DNA from: Isoetes taiwanensis
Lineage: Eukaryota > Streptophyta > Lycopodiopsida > Isoetales > Isoetaceae
Direction of reading: 5' to 3'
Length of the DNA: 64,000 nucleotides
Assembly: GCA_021234155.1 (NCBI GenBank)
Contig: JAJEKV010000067.1
Location: forward strand, 4,087,279-4,151,278
Shown here: one piece after another, positions 35,589-47,284 of the stretch
How positions within the stretch are numbered: position 1 is the first letter of the stretch
Layout: every line of letters begins with the position of its first letter
The notes under the pieces: generated by a model
What the model was told of the DNA's origin: nothing
The model's database searches: none
The model's input: only the letters and a program-made list of their open reading frames with translations
Position numbers and translations under genes: made by a program

Positions 35589-35932
35589 AGTTAGAACATT
35601 AAAATATAGTCAACATTGCATAGTTACGAATACGTGAGCTCAAGCATGCAACTTCAAGAATATGTGGGAGTGCAAGTTTTAGCATTTTTAAGCAGGTTCA
35701 GGCATCTGTAAGCAAGTTTTAGCATCTGTAAGCAAGGGTCACACGTCCTAGAACGTGCAAACAAAAGTTTCAGTATATATACTATCCTACGACTAGGATC
35801 TAATCTAGCCAAGGCACTACTCCACACTTGACCACTCATCTACAGCGTGAGACAGTTTGTCCTGGCACTACCCAGGCCCAATGCTTAACAGATGTATATG
35901 TTGTAAAGATAAACAATGGATATAATCCGGAT

Positions 35933-36211
35933 TCAGAGAAATGTCAAAGGCATCATTGTTATATGTGTATGCTCAAGTTCAAGCCGCCATAAGTAGTAGA
36001 GGTGGAACAACAAATTCAAAGCATGAATACAAATATATGCCAGACATTGTTTCCAAGCACTCATAATGCATTTCTTTAATTGTAAATCCATTATTTCCCA
36101 AGAATCATTCATTTGTAATGTTCCCTTCTCCAGAAAATCATGGGCAAGGGGAACCAGATCGTACACATCTGTCATGCAATATTTGGATGTGGTATTCCAC
36201 CACATGTTCAC
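35933..36211 (-). CDS. Middle ORF of tandem unit 7
   Basis: Identical in protein to the unit 5 middle ORF. Confidence 0.35.
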   Translation of the reverse strand: MNMWWNTTSKYCMTDVYDLVPLAHDFLEKGTLQMNDSWEIMDLQLKKCIMSAWKQCLAYICIHALNLLFHLYYLWRLELEHTHITMMPLTFL

Positions 36212-36954
36212 TTTCAGCAGGAAAAACCTAGTATTTTTTAAAAAAGCAGCCGTCTATAGAGTCATAGGATCTATTAATGGATCTGTTTATGCCTAACTTA
36301 AGCAAAAATCCAGCAGTAATAGATACAAGAATAAGACTGAAAATTTTGTGCAAAAAGCAAATACTCCTTATTTTTTATGATTTTGTATTACACATTAAGA
36401 TCAGAGCACATCGGTTTATGCTTTGTGCCAAAGATGTTCAAGCATCTCGCAGACAAAGGGCATGCAAAATGACAAATCGAAAAACAACATCGGTTTATGC
36501 TTTTTGCCAAAGATGTTCAAGCATGTAGCAAAAAAGGCATGCAAAATGACAGCCAAAATGTTTTCTCAAAAACGTCTTTTACTCAAAAAGAAAAAAAAGC
36601 ATGACTAGAAGAGTAAATATTATCCAAAAGTGTTTGCGATTTTTTGTTGTAAAAGTGTCGGTGTAGTATGTCCATAATCCAAGTAACCGAACTGAAACAA
36701 GTCATAAAAGGGGGAACTCCACGTTACTGCAGCCAACCAAGACAAAAAATTAGCCAAAAATGGGTAACCATGCAAGGGCGTCGGGTAAGCAAGGGAGCAC
36801 TCCCCGTTTTCATCCGGCTCCTTTCTCATTGTGACAGATTAGTGGAAAACGAAAAGAGGACTAGAGTTTAAGCAAACAAAAATATTTGTAAAGTAGACAT
36901 AATCTATTGTTAACAACAATAGCACATAAGTCTCAAGCGATCTCATATCTCATT

Positions 36955-37284
36955 CTATTGCTCTATTGTTCTCGGCCCGAGGCGGAACAAAAACGTCTGG
37001 AACACAAGATGTAGGAAAGCAAATGAAACCTCATTATGTGTGATGTCGCCAAGATCATCCCGGGCAGCCCATCGGATTAATGTAGATAAGCACTTCTTCA
37101 TCAATATTAGCATTCTCGACCGCTTTTGCATTAGCGGCTCTCATCAAACATCTACGAATAACACTAGCGGCTCCAAATTTTTGCTCTTAACAATTTTATT
37201 GCGATTTTCAAAGTCCGCCTTTGGTGCCCTTCTTGTTTTGGATCCAGGGGGATGACCACCTCCACGCTTCTTCTGTGGTGTCAT
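36955..37284 (-). pseudogene. AT-hook exon of tandem unit 7, frameshifted
   Basis: Starts like unit 5 but shifts at 37,175 (GGCTCCAAATTTTTG against GCAGCTCCAGCATTTTTG), 37,220 and 37,053-37,071. Confidence 0.5.
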
Positions 37285-38900
37285 TCTCAGCAGAGCAGCA
37301 CAACCTAACACAGAATCACTAAGGCGCAGTGCAAGAGTTTTGGCAATGCACCGTGATGAGCAGATTCCGATCAATTTTCAGAAATTCTTTTTTTAGTATG
37401 CATGTGACAAGACTAGTTGCCGGTCATAAATCAAATCCAAGCGACCAAGGGTTAATAATGATGGCTGCAATTTTACTTAATGTGCATCCGTGCCATTTTA
37501 TTTAGAGAATATGCTAAGAATATGCTCACATACCTTTAATTGTGGTCAAGATTTATGCAATCTTGCATGGAACTTTGCATACGACCCATGACCTACATAA
37601 ATCCTTTTTTTAAAAAAACGCAATAATTCATGAATGGTTACCACACTTAATAATTCTCATAAGTGTTAGTACGTGCACCCCAAGCCTAAAAGTTAATGGG
37701 GGAATAACTATGACTCCTAGTTTTAAAATCATAAATGCATACGTGCGAATAAGAAGCCACAATACTTATGCTTTCCTGTGTAGTGCATTTGCATGCCAGC
37801 TGTCATGTCTCATGCTCCAGGTCATAGCCTATTGGAAATCCTGGTGCATTGCTCCTCTTATAGAGGGTAAGTCAAGAAAAAACAAAGGTGGAATCAATAA
37901 CTTTCCGAAGTATCTAGAATGGAAACCATAGAGTTTTTTTGCCCAAAGTACAGTTTTAAATCAGTGACACATGGTAATGAGGTAATTTGCTCTAGATTTA
38001 ATATCAATATGTGGTATTCTAGGGCACAATCCAGGCACTATATGTTTTAAGCTCTAGGCATATGGCCACCCAAGCGGGCTTATATCTTGGTTATACTAGG
38101 TGACCTTGCTGTAGAGGTCCAGCCAATCCAGTGACAATTTTGATAGAAACTGTCCAAGTTATCCAGTGTGACCGTGCTATAAGGTCCAGCCGTCTCCGTG
38201 CTATATTTGCAGGAACGATAATATGATTTTGTGGTTCTTGAAGCATTCTCTTTGCAAAAGATAAGTGGCTTTATAAGTTGCGTTCTGGTCAGACTGAAAC
38301 AAGAAGCGAGATACCATGTCTTGATTTGCATGGGAGGTAGGGAAACAATTAGACTGCAGATTTGAGTTTAACATTTCTCATTCAACACACAGGACTAGGA
38401 CAAGCCAGACTGGAAACGACAGATCTTGCAAATGTAACTTTCTATTTCTTAGTTTAAAGAGAGGCTGGCACATACCCTAAACATAGTTCTAAATCTGCTT
38501 AGGTAGTTATGGCAATGCATAGAAGACTGAAATATACACTTCATTCATGGTGTATACTTAGGTTTCCATGAGAAGCATATAGGAGGAAACCAACAATTCC
38601 AAACAAGAATCTTAACCGAAGAGCAAACGATACCCATTGCAGTGGTTCAAATTTGATGAGAAAAGACTGGAAGAGACGGGACACTCCCATTGCAATTTTG
38701 CAATTCTTATATTGCAATTCTTATTTTGACAGTAACTCAAATTTTGTGTCATTTTAAATTGTTGTAACATTTAGGGTAAGTCTATTGAATAAACTTAAAT
38801 TGTTTGGGCAATAGATCCTTGCTTGATGGAACTTCACAATCGCAACACATATCCACAAGATAACTTAGATTGTGTCAGCAAACTTAGATCGTGTCGATGA

Positions 38901-39029
38901 TTTATACTTGCTACATGCAACTTCACAACCTCTTCAAGAAATGTTCATAGGATATATACACAACTTATACTTGCTTCATGCAACTTCACAACCTCTTCAA
39001 CAAATGTTCATAGGATATATATGCAACTT
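38901..39029. repeat. Two-copy tandem duplication, ~64-bp unit
   Basis: TTATACTTGCTxCATGCAAC, CTTCACAACCTCTTCAAxAA and ATGTTCATAGGATATATA appear twice in direct succession with a few mismatches. Confidence 0.75.
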
Positions 39030-39416
39030 ACAAGAAACAATGTCAACAACAACATGAACAATCCACAATATCAATAACAAAATATACAATTTTAGACCAT
39101 TAATGAGAACCCATTTGTCAAAGCCTTTGTCCATGTTCCCTATAATGAGGCATGAGATTTCCTTAGGAGATGCATTTCAATATGCATGTTATAACCCCTC
39201 TCGATTTTGCTTCCTTTTCAAATGTTGTAGAAATCATGCAATATTTTACCAAGCCTAATTTCAGTTCTCCTCACAAATTGCCAATTGCTACATGCTTCAA
39301 CATGCATGTGTGCAAACAAATTCCAATTTAATTTTGAAACTTTTCGCACATGCCATGGTTTAAATGCACAAGCATAACCATCCACATGTTTTACAACAAA
39401 CTAGAAACGAATGTAA

Positions 39417-39492
39417 GGCTATCATTTTGTGGATGGACATTTAACGAGACGAGAGGCTATCATTTTGTGGATGGACATTTAACGAGACGAGT
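39417..39492. repeat. Two-copy tandem duplication, 38-bp unit
   Basis: The segment GGCTATCATTTTGTGGATGG followed by ACATTTAACGAGACGAG is repeated exactly. Confidence 0.85.
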
Positions 39493-39962
39493 ACTCAAAT
39501 GTAAAAAAATTAATAAACGTGGAGTTTAGCAACAACTACAAAACAATATAACAAGATGCATCCTTACGATGTTCATACTCTGGTTTCGATGGTTCCAGCG
39601 CTAAGGTGACTTCGTGTCCTTGCTTATATATCTCTACATCAACATAAATGTGTTAAAAGCATGGAGTTAGGGCACATAATGTCAAAATCGAAGATTAAAC
39701 AAGAACAATATTCGAACCTACATGTTTCTCTACATATGAATAACGATTATTGGTTATCATTACAACCACTTTATGCAATCCATTTTTACTAGAAAACATA
39801 GTCTATTTATATCGTCCCTCTCTCCTAATCGTCCCTCTCTCCTAATTAGAACATAGAAAGGCATACAAGCAGTTCAGGTATTTGAGTACAAGAGGATACA
39901 AGGGGTTTGATATTTCACACCTATGAACTCTATATGCCGTAACATAACAAATGGTTGCTAAA

Positions 39963-39990
39963 GCCCGGCAACGCCGGGCACCATTACTAG
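39963..39990 (+). mobile_element. Helitron 3' terminus (5' end not found)
   Basis: A perfect 7-bp-arm hairpin GCCCGGC-AAC-GCCGGGC is followed by ACCATTA and CTAG, with T next. A GC-rich hairpin a few bases before a CTRR end with insertion at A|T is the classic Helitron 3' signature. Confidence 0.7.
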
Positions 39991-42900
39991 TTAATGTAAA
40001 GTTGGTTATAAGGGAACCACCCCCTCTATCTACATGAATGCATGACTAATCTCCCAGCGTAGGAAGAGGATGCTTCTTCCATCGTGGCCGTGGAGACAAC
40101 GCCCTATAATGCCTATATGCCGCTCATGCCTACACCTTTAGTTGCCTGAGACGTGGAGGATAGGGTCCTTCCCATATTTGGGCGTGAAGGATAGGGTCCT
40201 CCCCGTAGGCATTGACTAGAGGTGCTTTCCTATCAATGCATTCCTGAATGACCTCTTATCTCTCGAGGTCGTCTACTTCCGTGGGACGGAAGTAGATTTT
40301 TTAATCTACCTTCCAACTCATTCAAGCAAAACCGCGGTCATGCCTACAATGACATTACACCACGTCCTAGAGATCACCATAGTGGTCCCATCATCGGTAA
40401 ATACGCATACCTAGCATAGGTTGCATGCGTAGATTAACTTGAAATCTGCATGATTTCTGCTGGCTCCTTTAATGCATGCGATTAACATAATTACCCTAAG
40501 GTAATATTTATGAATTAACATTATCATAGTTTCGGATACATTACTTCCGATAGTACAATTATATTTACTCTAAGCTTTACAATATTTAACGACTTTTAGA
40601 TTGCGATTATTTAAACAATAACCCTGATTTAGACCTGTTGTTACATAGACAAGGCTTTTAATTATCATACACAAGAATTAGATGTGCTTCTTATTCTCTT
40701 CCTTGGGTCCTGCATTACCCTTGGAAGTATATCCCTAAGATACACTTAAGTATATCTGAATTCTATTTTCTATTTATATTTATAAGGACCCCGAGGTCAT
40801 ATAGCTATCCTTGGAAGGAATTGCATCCTTGCGAAGGATTAATTAACATGCTACCTGTTAGCCTAAAACCTGGAATTTTAGCCTAACCTCAAAGGAATCT
40901 TAAACAGAATGGTTAGAACCTCCAGATCACTTAGGGTGATCAATCCTTGTCATATGAAACCAGAAAATTCATTTTTGAAGTGCTAGTTTTTTCAAAATCA
41001 CTAGAGTCCCTGAAACTGAAAAAACTGTCAGAGCAAAAACTGAACTTGCAGACACACCTTGAGAGATTTTGAAGATCTGATTGGTGTTATAAGTGGTCAA
41101 CAAGCAGAGGAAAAAGGTGGAGAAGATTTGACTTGATTTGAATAGGGGAAGGCTGAGAAAATCTAGGTCAAAGTCGGGTCAAAAAGTTGGCCAGTGCCAA
41201 AACAGAGAGCCAAATTTTGCAGATGGAGCTTGATAAGGAATTTTGAGTTGGGATCTGTGCAGGCAACTTCAGAATAGCCCCTAGATCACGTCATAGGGTT
41301 TAAATAGCAAAAGATGTTTTACTTTTTTTCTGTGAGTAGCTAGAGCCTTGAGAAAAGCATAAACACTGTAACAGTCATGGAAGGAAAGCTCCTTTATATG
41401 TTTTCTTTGAATGTATAGGTTTCTAATGTTTTTATGAAGATGAGATGCAACTACCTAAAGAGAATATAACTTGGAATAAATATTTTTGGCTTTGCTTTTT
41501 TAGTTTTTAGCTTTACAAGAACAATGCAGGATTACAAAAGATAAATGTACAATGATGACAATAATTTTCCAGGCAAAGACTATGCATTATCATAATATAA
41601 TAATGTAACACAAAACTTTAATAGTGTCAATCAAGATATTACCAAAGTTTAAGATATAATAGTGCTTGAGGGCAAATTCCAGGTCTGTCTGAGCCTTTAG
41701 AGAATCTCAGATCTACCAATGAAGCTAAATGAAATGATTATTCGAGCTGTAATTGAAGTGCTTTAATGTCGGACAAATCACACCAGGACAGATCATTCAA
41801 TGTCGAGCAGAACAGAGCAAAATCTGAGTAGAGCAGATCAAGATAATATCAGAATATCAAAATGCGCCAAGATCACAGAGGTCTATCTCTGAGGGGACGT
41901 GTCGATTTGATCTGGAATGCTGGTTTAAGAACTGTTTTTTTCACAAAACTAGCTCGGCCGAGTGATTTAAGGCCCAAATTGAGCAATTTCTATCAAATCA
42001 AGTGCCACAGAGGATCACCGAGGTCTCGGAAAAGGCTCAGGAGCTGATTTCGGGAGAAAATTGGCGGGATTCAATCAAATTATGGCACGAATTGGCCGGA
42101 TTTAGCAGGTTCCCCTATTTCTTAGGGTTCATCGAAAATTCTTAAGGATGATATATCCCACAGGCCGGAGTGGTTCTGGAGGCTCAGGTATATAAGGAAA
42201 AGTGCTGACTCAACTATTAACTGTGCGTGCCACGCAGAGGGGACACCCAGCCCGTGTCTGGCCCCCACGCCCTGCTGCCACGTGGAAATGAGATGGAAAT
42301 GGGGGGGTGAGGTGGAAATAGATAGGGTAGATAGGCTAGAATAGGTTTTTATTTTATTTTTTTGGCACGCATCCCAAGAATCCAATTTTGAAGGCCTTCC
42401 CAAGGGTTTTTTTTAAATTTAAAAAGGCCAAGTTATCTCTTTTTTGCCAAGCTTTACATCTAGAAGGTTTTCAAGTCAAACTGAAACATTTGAATTTTTG
42501 TCCATTTTGACCCATGGTCAATGAATATTGCAACATAGGAATGGTGAAAAAGTCATGGGAAAAAGATGGGAAAAGGTCTCAAAAGTGGAAAAAAGGGTGA
42601 AAGAAAGGTTATAAAAGGTTCATAGGACATAAAAAGATGGATATGGAATGAAGACAAGATGGGTACCTCTGTAGCACTTGATTTCATCTCAGATTGTCTC
42701 TAATGCTCAAATCATACCTCATAGTGAAAATACGTTTGCTCAAAGCCTAAGGGTCTTCCAAACTTCTATAAGGGTCTTCCAAACTTCAAGGCTAGAATAA
42801 GAGCACATTTCACTTCCAAGATGGCATCCTCATGTGTGTGACTTCAAACTACTAATGCAACTCAAGCAATCTTCATAAGGTTGAGCTTTGGTAAAAAACC

Positions 42901-43844
42901 TTGTGCTTCTTTGATAATCTTGCTATAGCCTTTGCCTGGTCTTCAAATCAAAGGAAAATGTTAAACAAATGGGAATGTGTCTAAAGGTATTTTACCTCAA
43001 GGAAAAGATTAGGCTATAAAAGGAGATCCCCAATGCCTTCCAAACTTGGTCAAATGTCTTCCAAACTCTAATGGGATCACAATAGCCTGAAACTTTTCCT
43101 TAGAGGAAATATGGATGAAACAAAAGTTTTTGATAATAGATGCTAGTCCATGTTGCCAGAAATGGGCAACACTACCTCATATTACCATTGTTATTTAACT
43201 TATTTCCCTATGATACATATACGTACAACAATTTCTATGCAGTTATTAGGGTCTATATTTAACTTATCAATAAGACACATTAAAGCTTATAATAAATGCG
43301 CACACATTACCTAAGGCTAGAACGTATCCACCCATTGAGCCGGCATCGAGTAATTTGGAGATGACTTGGTCGTTGCATTGCTCCCATAGTTTTGCTCCAC
43401 TTCATTGGTTTAGTTAGCTACTACGTCAGTCTCGCACGTTGAAGACCTCCTGAGCACTAAGGTATCTATCTATCTTATGCTCTGTTCGCTTCGGCCATTG
43501 CCGGAGTGAACTCTATTCTATGGGTCGGTCAATTCGATGCAAGTACATTCAATCATAAGATTGAGCCCTCCCACTTTCTTCGAAAAGAAAATGGTCCTGC
43601 ACCCCTTCAATGACGTTGTACACAATGTCATATCTATTCTCTCCTCTTAAGAGGTTATACGCACATATATAACTATCTAAGATGGATGCACATATTATGT
43701 TATCATTTATTTCAATATAGTTATGGGTTACCTACTTAGTTAGAACGATTCTAAACCACAAGGTTTTGTCATCATGACAATTCCTTTTGTCTCAAAAGAC
43801 TATTTGATTACTATAATTCTTATTTTAGATGTACCTTGCATGTA

Positions 43845-43870
<26 letters not shown>
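39991..43870. other. Non-coding repeat-like sequence, unassigned
   Basis: No convincing protein-coding signal. Local duplications include GGATAGGGTCCT near 40,157 and 40,189 and AAGGGTCTTCCAAACTT near 42,748 and 42,768. A TATATAAGG box lies at 42,190. It may be retrotransposon-derived, but I saw no RT, integrase or clear LTR pair. Confidence 0.25.
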
Positions 43871-43875
<5 letters not shown>

Positions 43876-44238
43876 ATATAGTAATAAAGGAGTTTTGGGA
43901 TAATCTGTGCGCAAAATCTCGCGCGTACAATTTTTTTAGGGTTTTTTTGTTTGTTGATTATCTCCACGTTAGAAGAGAAACCGTTTTTTTTCCATGAAAC
44001 CGTGGAAGCTGATGTATTCCTCGGGCAACGATGATAGGAAGGTTTTGAATAAGAATTCGCTGCATTCTAACGTCCTACTCTTCCTCTGGAATGATGTCGA
44101 TTTGGGTGGTTGCCTGCCTGCTACCGGAATTACCATATAGTCATTCCTTTAATTTAGAGCAACACATCCGAAGTTTTTTTTTCCTTACCATCACTTTTCT
44201 TCACTCAACGTTTTAACGATGCCTCTGAGGTTAAGCAG

Positions 44239-44500
44239 AGATGGCAGGAAAGCGCAAGGATGATATCCGTCCAATGAATATAGTTGCAGCAAGAGCAGTT
44301 GCAGATGCCGTGAATAAGTCTTGGGCCCTGAGGTATGGATAAAGTGCTTTTCACTTCTACCCGAGATGTTATTATAATGCTACCATTTTTCATAGAATGG
44401 AGCTCCTGCAATCTGCTGCAAAAATGTTGGTCGAGTAGTCTAAAAACCAGGATATAGTGGTTGGAGATGGCACCATGGAAATCACGATTTGGAAGATATC
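44239..44500 (+). pseudogene. Captured fragment of chaperonin CCT subunit delta (TCP-1 family)
   Basis: The start reads M-A-G-K-R-K-D-D-I-R-P-M-N-I-V-A-A-R-A-V-A-D-A-V, which is the N-terminus expected of plant CCT4. After one frameshift it continues G-M-D-K, T-S-T-R-D-V-I-I and, after another, M-E-L-L-Q-S-A-A-K-M-L-V-E, a stop, then S-K-N-Q-D-I-V-V-G-D-G-T. These are the conserved substrate-loop and ATP-binding segments of group II chaperonins. Two shifts and an in-frame stop make it non-functional. The parent acts in the cytosolic TRiC/CCT folding complex. Confidence 0.7.
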
Positions 44501-45463
44501 TTCTCAAACTTAGATCAATCATATCGTCCATGCATAATTGCCACAACAATCCTCCGGCAGTTGCTCCGCCAAGTTTTGCGATCCATAAATGATCGATTAT
44601 GCAGTTTCTAAGAGCGGTCTTGCACGGTATGCTCTGACTTTCTTGCTAGCATAGAGTGAAATTCTCTAACTCTTAATTTAGGTTGGGAAATGACAAGAGG
44701 AATTCATAGCGTATTCATGTGAAAGCTTAATGCTTCTATCTTGGATTCGCCATGTATTTGAATGTCACAAGGATGAGCTATAGATGTATGTTTTTATTCT
44801 GTATATGTGTTTATGTGTGTTGTCTGCACTGCCTTTTGGGCATACCTCCCATATGAACTTTGCAGACACAGATATGAGATTTATGAGGGATTGCATACAA
44901 AAATTTGGAACCCCTTGCCATAGCCCGCATGGTATTATTATCATCGGATGACCAACAATCCTAGAGATTGCCATGCACATAATTCCTTGCCATAGCCTGC
45001 ATGTACCCTTTCAAATAGCAGAAGCTCCTGAACTTGAAGATTGCTATGTAAATGCCAATGAGACAGTTAGTTGTTGAACCTCTTTTATGCAAGAGCTCTG
45101 CTTCATTTATGTCTATACATTTTCATGTATGAAATGGCCACCTCCACTGCTATGTTACAATAAGTGACAGTTGTGTGCTTTGTCTTGCAAGAAGAAATTT
45201 ATGGAAAATCTGTCACTATTGCAGATCGAGAAACAGTAGAACAATCAATGAAAAAGATAATTCTCGAGCTGCGACTCGCATGACACAACAACGCCCGATG
45301 GATGGGGCTTTTCTATTCATCCCAGCAGTGTAATTACAATGGTAGAGAGTGGGTAGCTGCATATCGCAAGCTACCCAAAAAACAAAAAATACAGGGAATA
45401 TCCAGTCATAACACCTGGACCCCAAAATACAAAAATATATCATAGATGTTTGGCTAGTGTACC

Positions 45464-45544
45464 TGCCTAGGGCTTATCGCCGGGATTAAAAAACCCCGCC
45501 CTTTCGGGTTTTCGAGGAAAAACCCTAGCGATAAGCCCTAGGCA
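45464..45544. repeat. 81-bp inverted-repeat element or hairpin inside the Helitron
   Basis: Perfect 17-bp arms TGCCTAGGGCTTATCGC and GCGATAAGCCCTAGGCA enclose a 47-base centre that is itself partly self-complementary (AACCCCGCC...GGGTTTT). It could be a tiny MITE-like insertion or the fused ends of a larger element. Confidence 0.65.
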
Positions 45545-45719
45545 GTGGGCTTAGACAACGCCGGCTGCTAAACTTCCCAAAAAACCCACGCTCCAAAAAG
45601 AAACCAACGTCGTGCAACGCCCCTGTACCTGCATAAGACCACAAAACACAATAGAGAAGAACAAAAACCTCGAAAAAGCGAGGGGCTGATTAAAGCGCGT
45701 GCCACGCGAACAACATATA

Positions 45720-45755
45720 TAAACAAAATACTTAAGGGAGGGAGGGAGGGAGAGC
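45720..45755 (+). other. GGGA-repeat tract, possible G-quadruplex
   Basis: AAGGGAGGGAGGGAGGGAGA contains four consecutive GGG runs with one-base loops. Confidence 0.5.
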
Positions 45756-46510
45756 ATAGAACATAACCTGAAACACTGCTGGGCGAAGAGAAAGCGCCGA
45801 TGAGAAGCTGAAGGCGAATGCAGGAAGAAATAGCGATCCCCTAACCGGATGAGAGGCCCGAAATGCATGCAATGCATGCAGGCAACGCATGCAACTCTTG
45901 CATGCTCGTCTGGCTCGAGAATCGCGATCCGTCGGATCGATCTGCATTGAAGCAGCTCGATTTTGACAATACGTATTCTCTTTCATAACATATTAACATG
46001 TTTATATCCTCATTGGTCTGCTATTGGCTTCCCACCTCTGAGATGTTGCCTGTGAAGGGGGAGTTGCCACCTGTAATGTTTCTTTGTAGGATTGAACCAT
46101 ACAGTTGTAGAAAGTAATCGAATTGTGATGCAGAAGCTTCTATGCACATAAGATCACATTTGTTAAGCCATTTCTAATTTGGCAGCATAAGAATTTTAAA
46201 ATCAAGTGGCAGGACTTGGAAGAAAGTTAGCTCGTAAATGTAAATGGCATGGCCTTCGATTGTAACACAACAGCTAGCCATTTAAAAATGCACAAGTCAG
46301 GCTCTGAATTTCACCTGCGGCAGTTATATAGCTGAGGTTAGAAGTTGAGTGGCATAACCTGGTATCCAAGATTCCCATCTACTGATGAAAGTGGAGAATA
46401 AACATCTGCTGCAACTTATAATAGTTTGAATTATGCTGTATATAGCTGCAGTTTAATATAAAAATATAGGCATTTGTGCAAGTTATTATACTGATGTCCT
46501 GCATAGGTCT

Positions 46511-46840
46511 CCTCAGCTCAATGGAAAATGGAAACTTCTTTACAACACCATATCTGTTCTAGGTCCCAAGCGAACGAAGCTTGGGCCGAGAGACTTTATT
46601 ATTCAGCAGATTGATGTCGACCAAGTCAGTTGAACATTCTTTTTCTTTTTCGTATCTCTTTTTAGATATGATAACTTGCTTTTTTTATCTTAACAGGGGC
46701 AAGCAGTCAATATTGTTGCGTTTAATGTTTCTGCCCTCAGTATCCTTAATGGCACATTTACCATTGAATCCTGTTATCTGTTGTGGCCTCTTCGTGGCAG
46801 GAAAAATTGAAGTTATCTATGTCTGCCTTTGGCCTATTGG
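46511..46840 (+). pseudogene. Captured fragment of a plastid fibrillin (PAP) family gene
   Basis: Exon one reads [28 protein letters not shown], the usual start of the PAP/fibrillin lipocalin-like domain. It ends near D-V-D-Q with a GT donor at about 46,622. An intron follows with a pyrimidine tract and TTAACAG acceptor (46,697). Exon two reads G-Q-A-V-N-I-V-A-F-N-V-S, then L-N-G-T-F-T-I-E-S, and is stopped soon after. Only the N-terminal half of the domain is present. Parent proteins associate with plastoglobules and thylakoids. Confidence 0.65.
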
Positions 46841-47010
46841 ACTGGTTGATGCTTCTTTCTTTCAAAATCCTTTGTGTTTGAGCAAGTTCCTGATATATCT
46901 AAATATCTTACCATGTCTGGTGAAGAACATAATAGAATATCTGGAAAAACTTCGCGTTTCCAGGTTAATTTTATTGTTCAACTTTTACATGAGTTCGTAT
47001 TGTTAATGCA

Positions 47011-47284
47011 GGAGATAAATAAACAAGTATTATTTGTAGACAATGTTATGAAGTTGAATCGAAATACTAAGATTAGAAAGCGACTTCTTTTAATTACAAA
47101 CACTGTTTTGTATATTTTGGATCCCATTTGGTTCAAGATGAAAAGAAGGATATCATTTCAAGATATTAAAAAGGTCTTCCTGAGTGAATTTACTGATAAC
47201 TTCTTTGCCATTATAGTGCCAGCAGAATATCATTGTTGTACCAATGCTCGTGGAAGCTTTAATGTACCAATGCTGAACCTTTAA
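47011..47284 (+). pseudogene. Captured fragment resembling a myosin TH1 (tail homology 1) domain
   Basis: The open frame after a TTAATGCAG acceptor reads V-L-F-V-D-N-V-M-K-L-N-R, K-R-L-L-L-I-T-N-T-V-L-Y-I-L-D-P, then R-R-I-S-F-Q-D-I-K-K-V-F-L-S and D-N-F-F-A-I. This is the pattern of the class I myosin TH1 domain: [VI]L[FY].D.V.K.NR, R.LL.T....Y, RRI....I...SP..DNFF. Upstream exons and motor domain are absent. Assignment is from memory of the motif, so moderate. Confidence 0.5.

Larger units (their letters stand above)
14401..38197 (-). repeat. Tandem array of seven ~3.40-kb units
   Basis: The anchor CCTATTTAAT at each unit end occurs at 14,401, 17,801, 21,211, 24,615, 28,022, 31,440 and 34,841, giving periods of 3,400-3,418 bases. 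The last unit stops at GTCTCC (38,197), about 45 bases short of the next anchor. All units share orientation, with genes on the minus strand. Order on that strand is TA-rich end, leader, AT-hook exon, middle ORF, tail exon, terminal hairpin. The tail exon shows relationship to the 8.85-kb element at both its N-terminal domain and its RT C-terminus, with the RT itself missing. Confidence 0.95.
34841..38197 (-). repeat. Tandem unit 7, truncated at its right end
   Basis: The last unit ends at GTCTCC and lacks the TA-rich end block. It joins unrelated sequence starting GTGCTATATTTGCAGG. This is the 5' end on the coding strand, again a 5' truncation. Confidence 0.9.
38198..39962. other. Unassigned AT-rich sequence right of the array
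   Basis: No convincing gene. It holds two short direct tandem duplications (listed separately) and ends in a Helitron-type terminus, so part of it may be Helitron body. No typical 5' Helitron end was identified. Confidence 0.3.

Noticed and set aside
14401-38197. Possible CRISPR-like or satellite array
   Set aside because: The repeat unit is 3.4 kb, carries ORFs and sits in eukaryotic DNA; a CRISPR interpretation is excluded.
39840-39990. Candidate 5' Helitron start at TCTCTACATCAAC (39,630) for the orphan 3' end
   Set aside because: It would give an element of only ~360 bp and lacks the usual TCTATAT-type continuation; not convincing.
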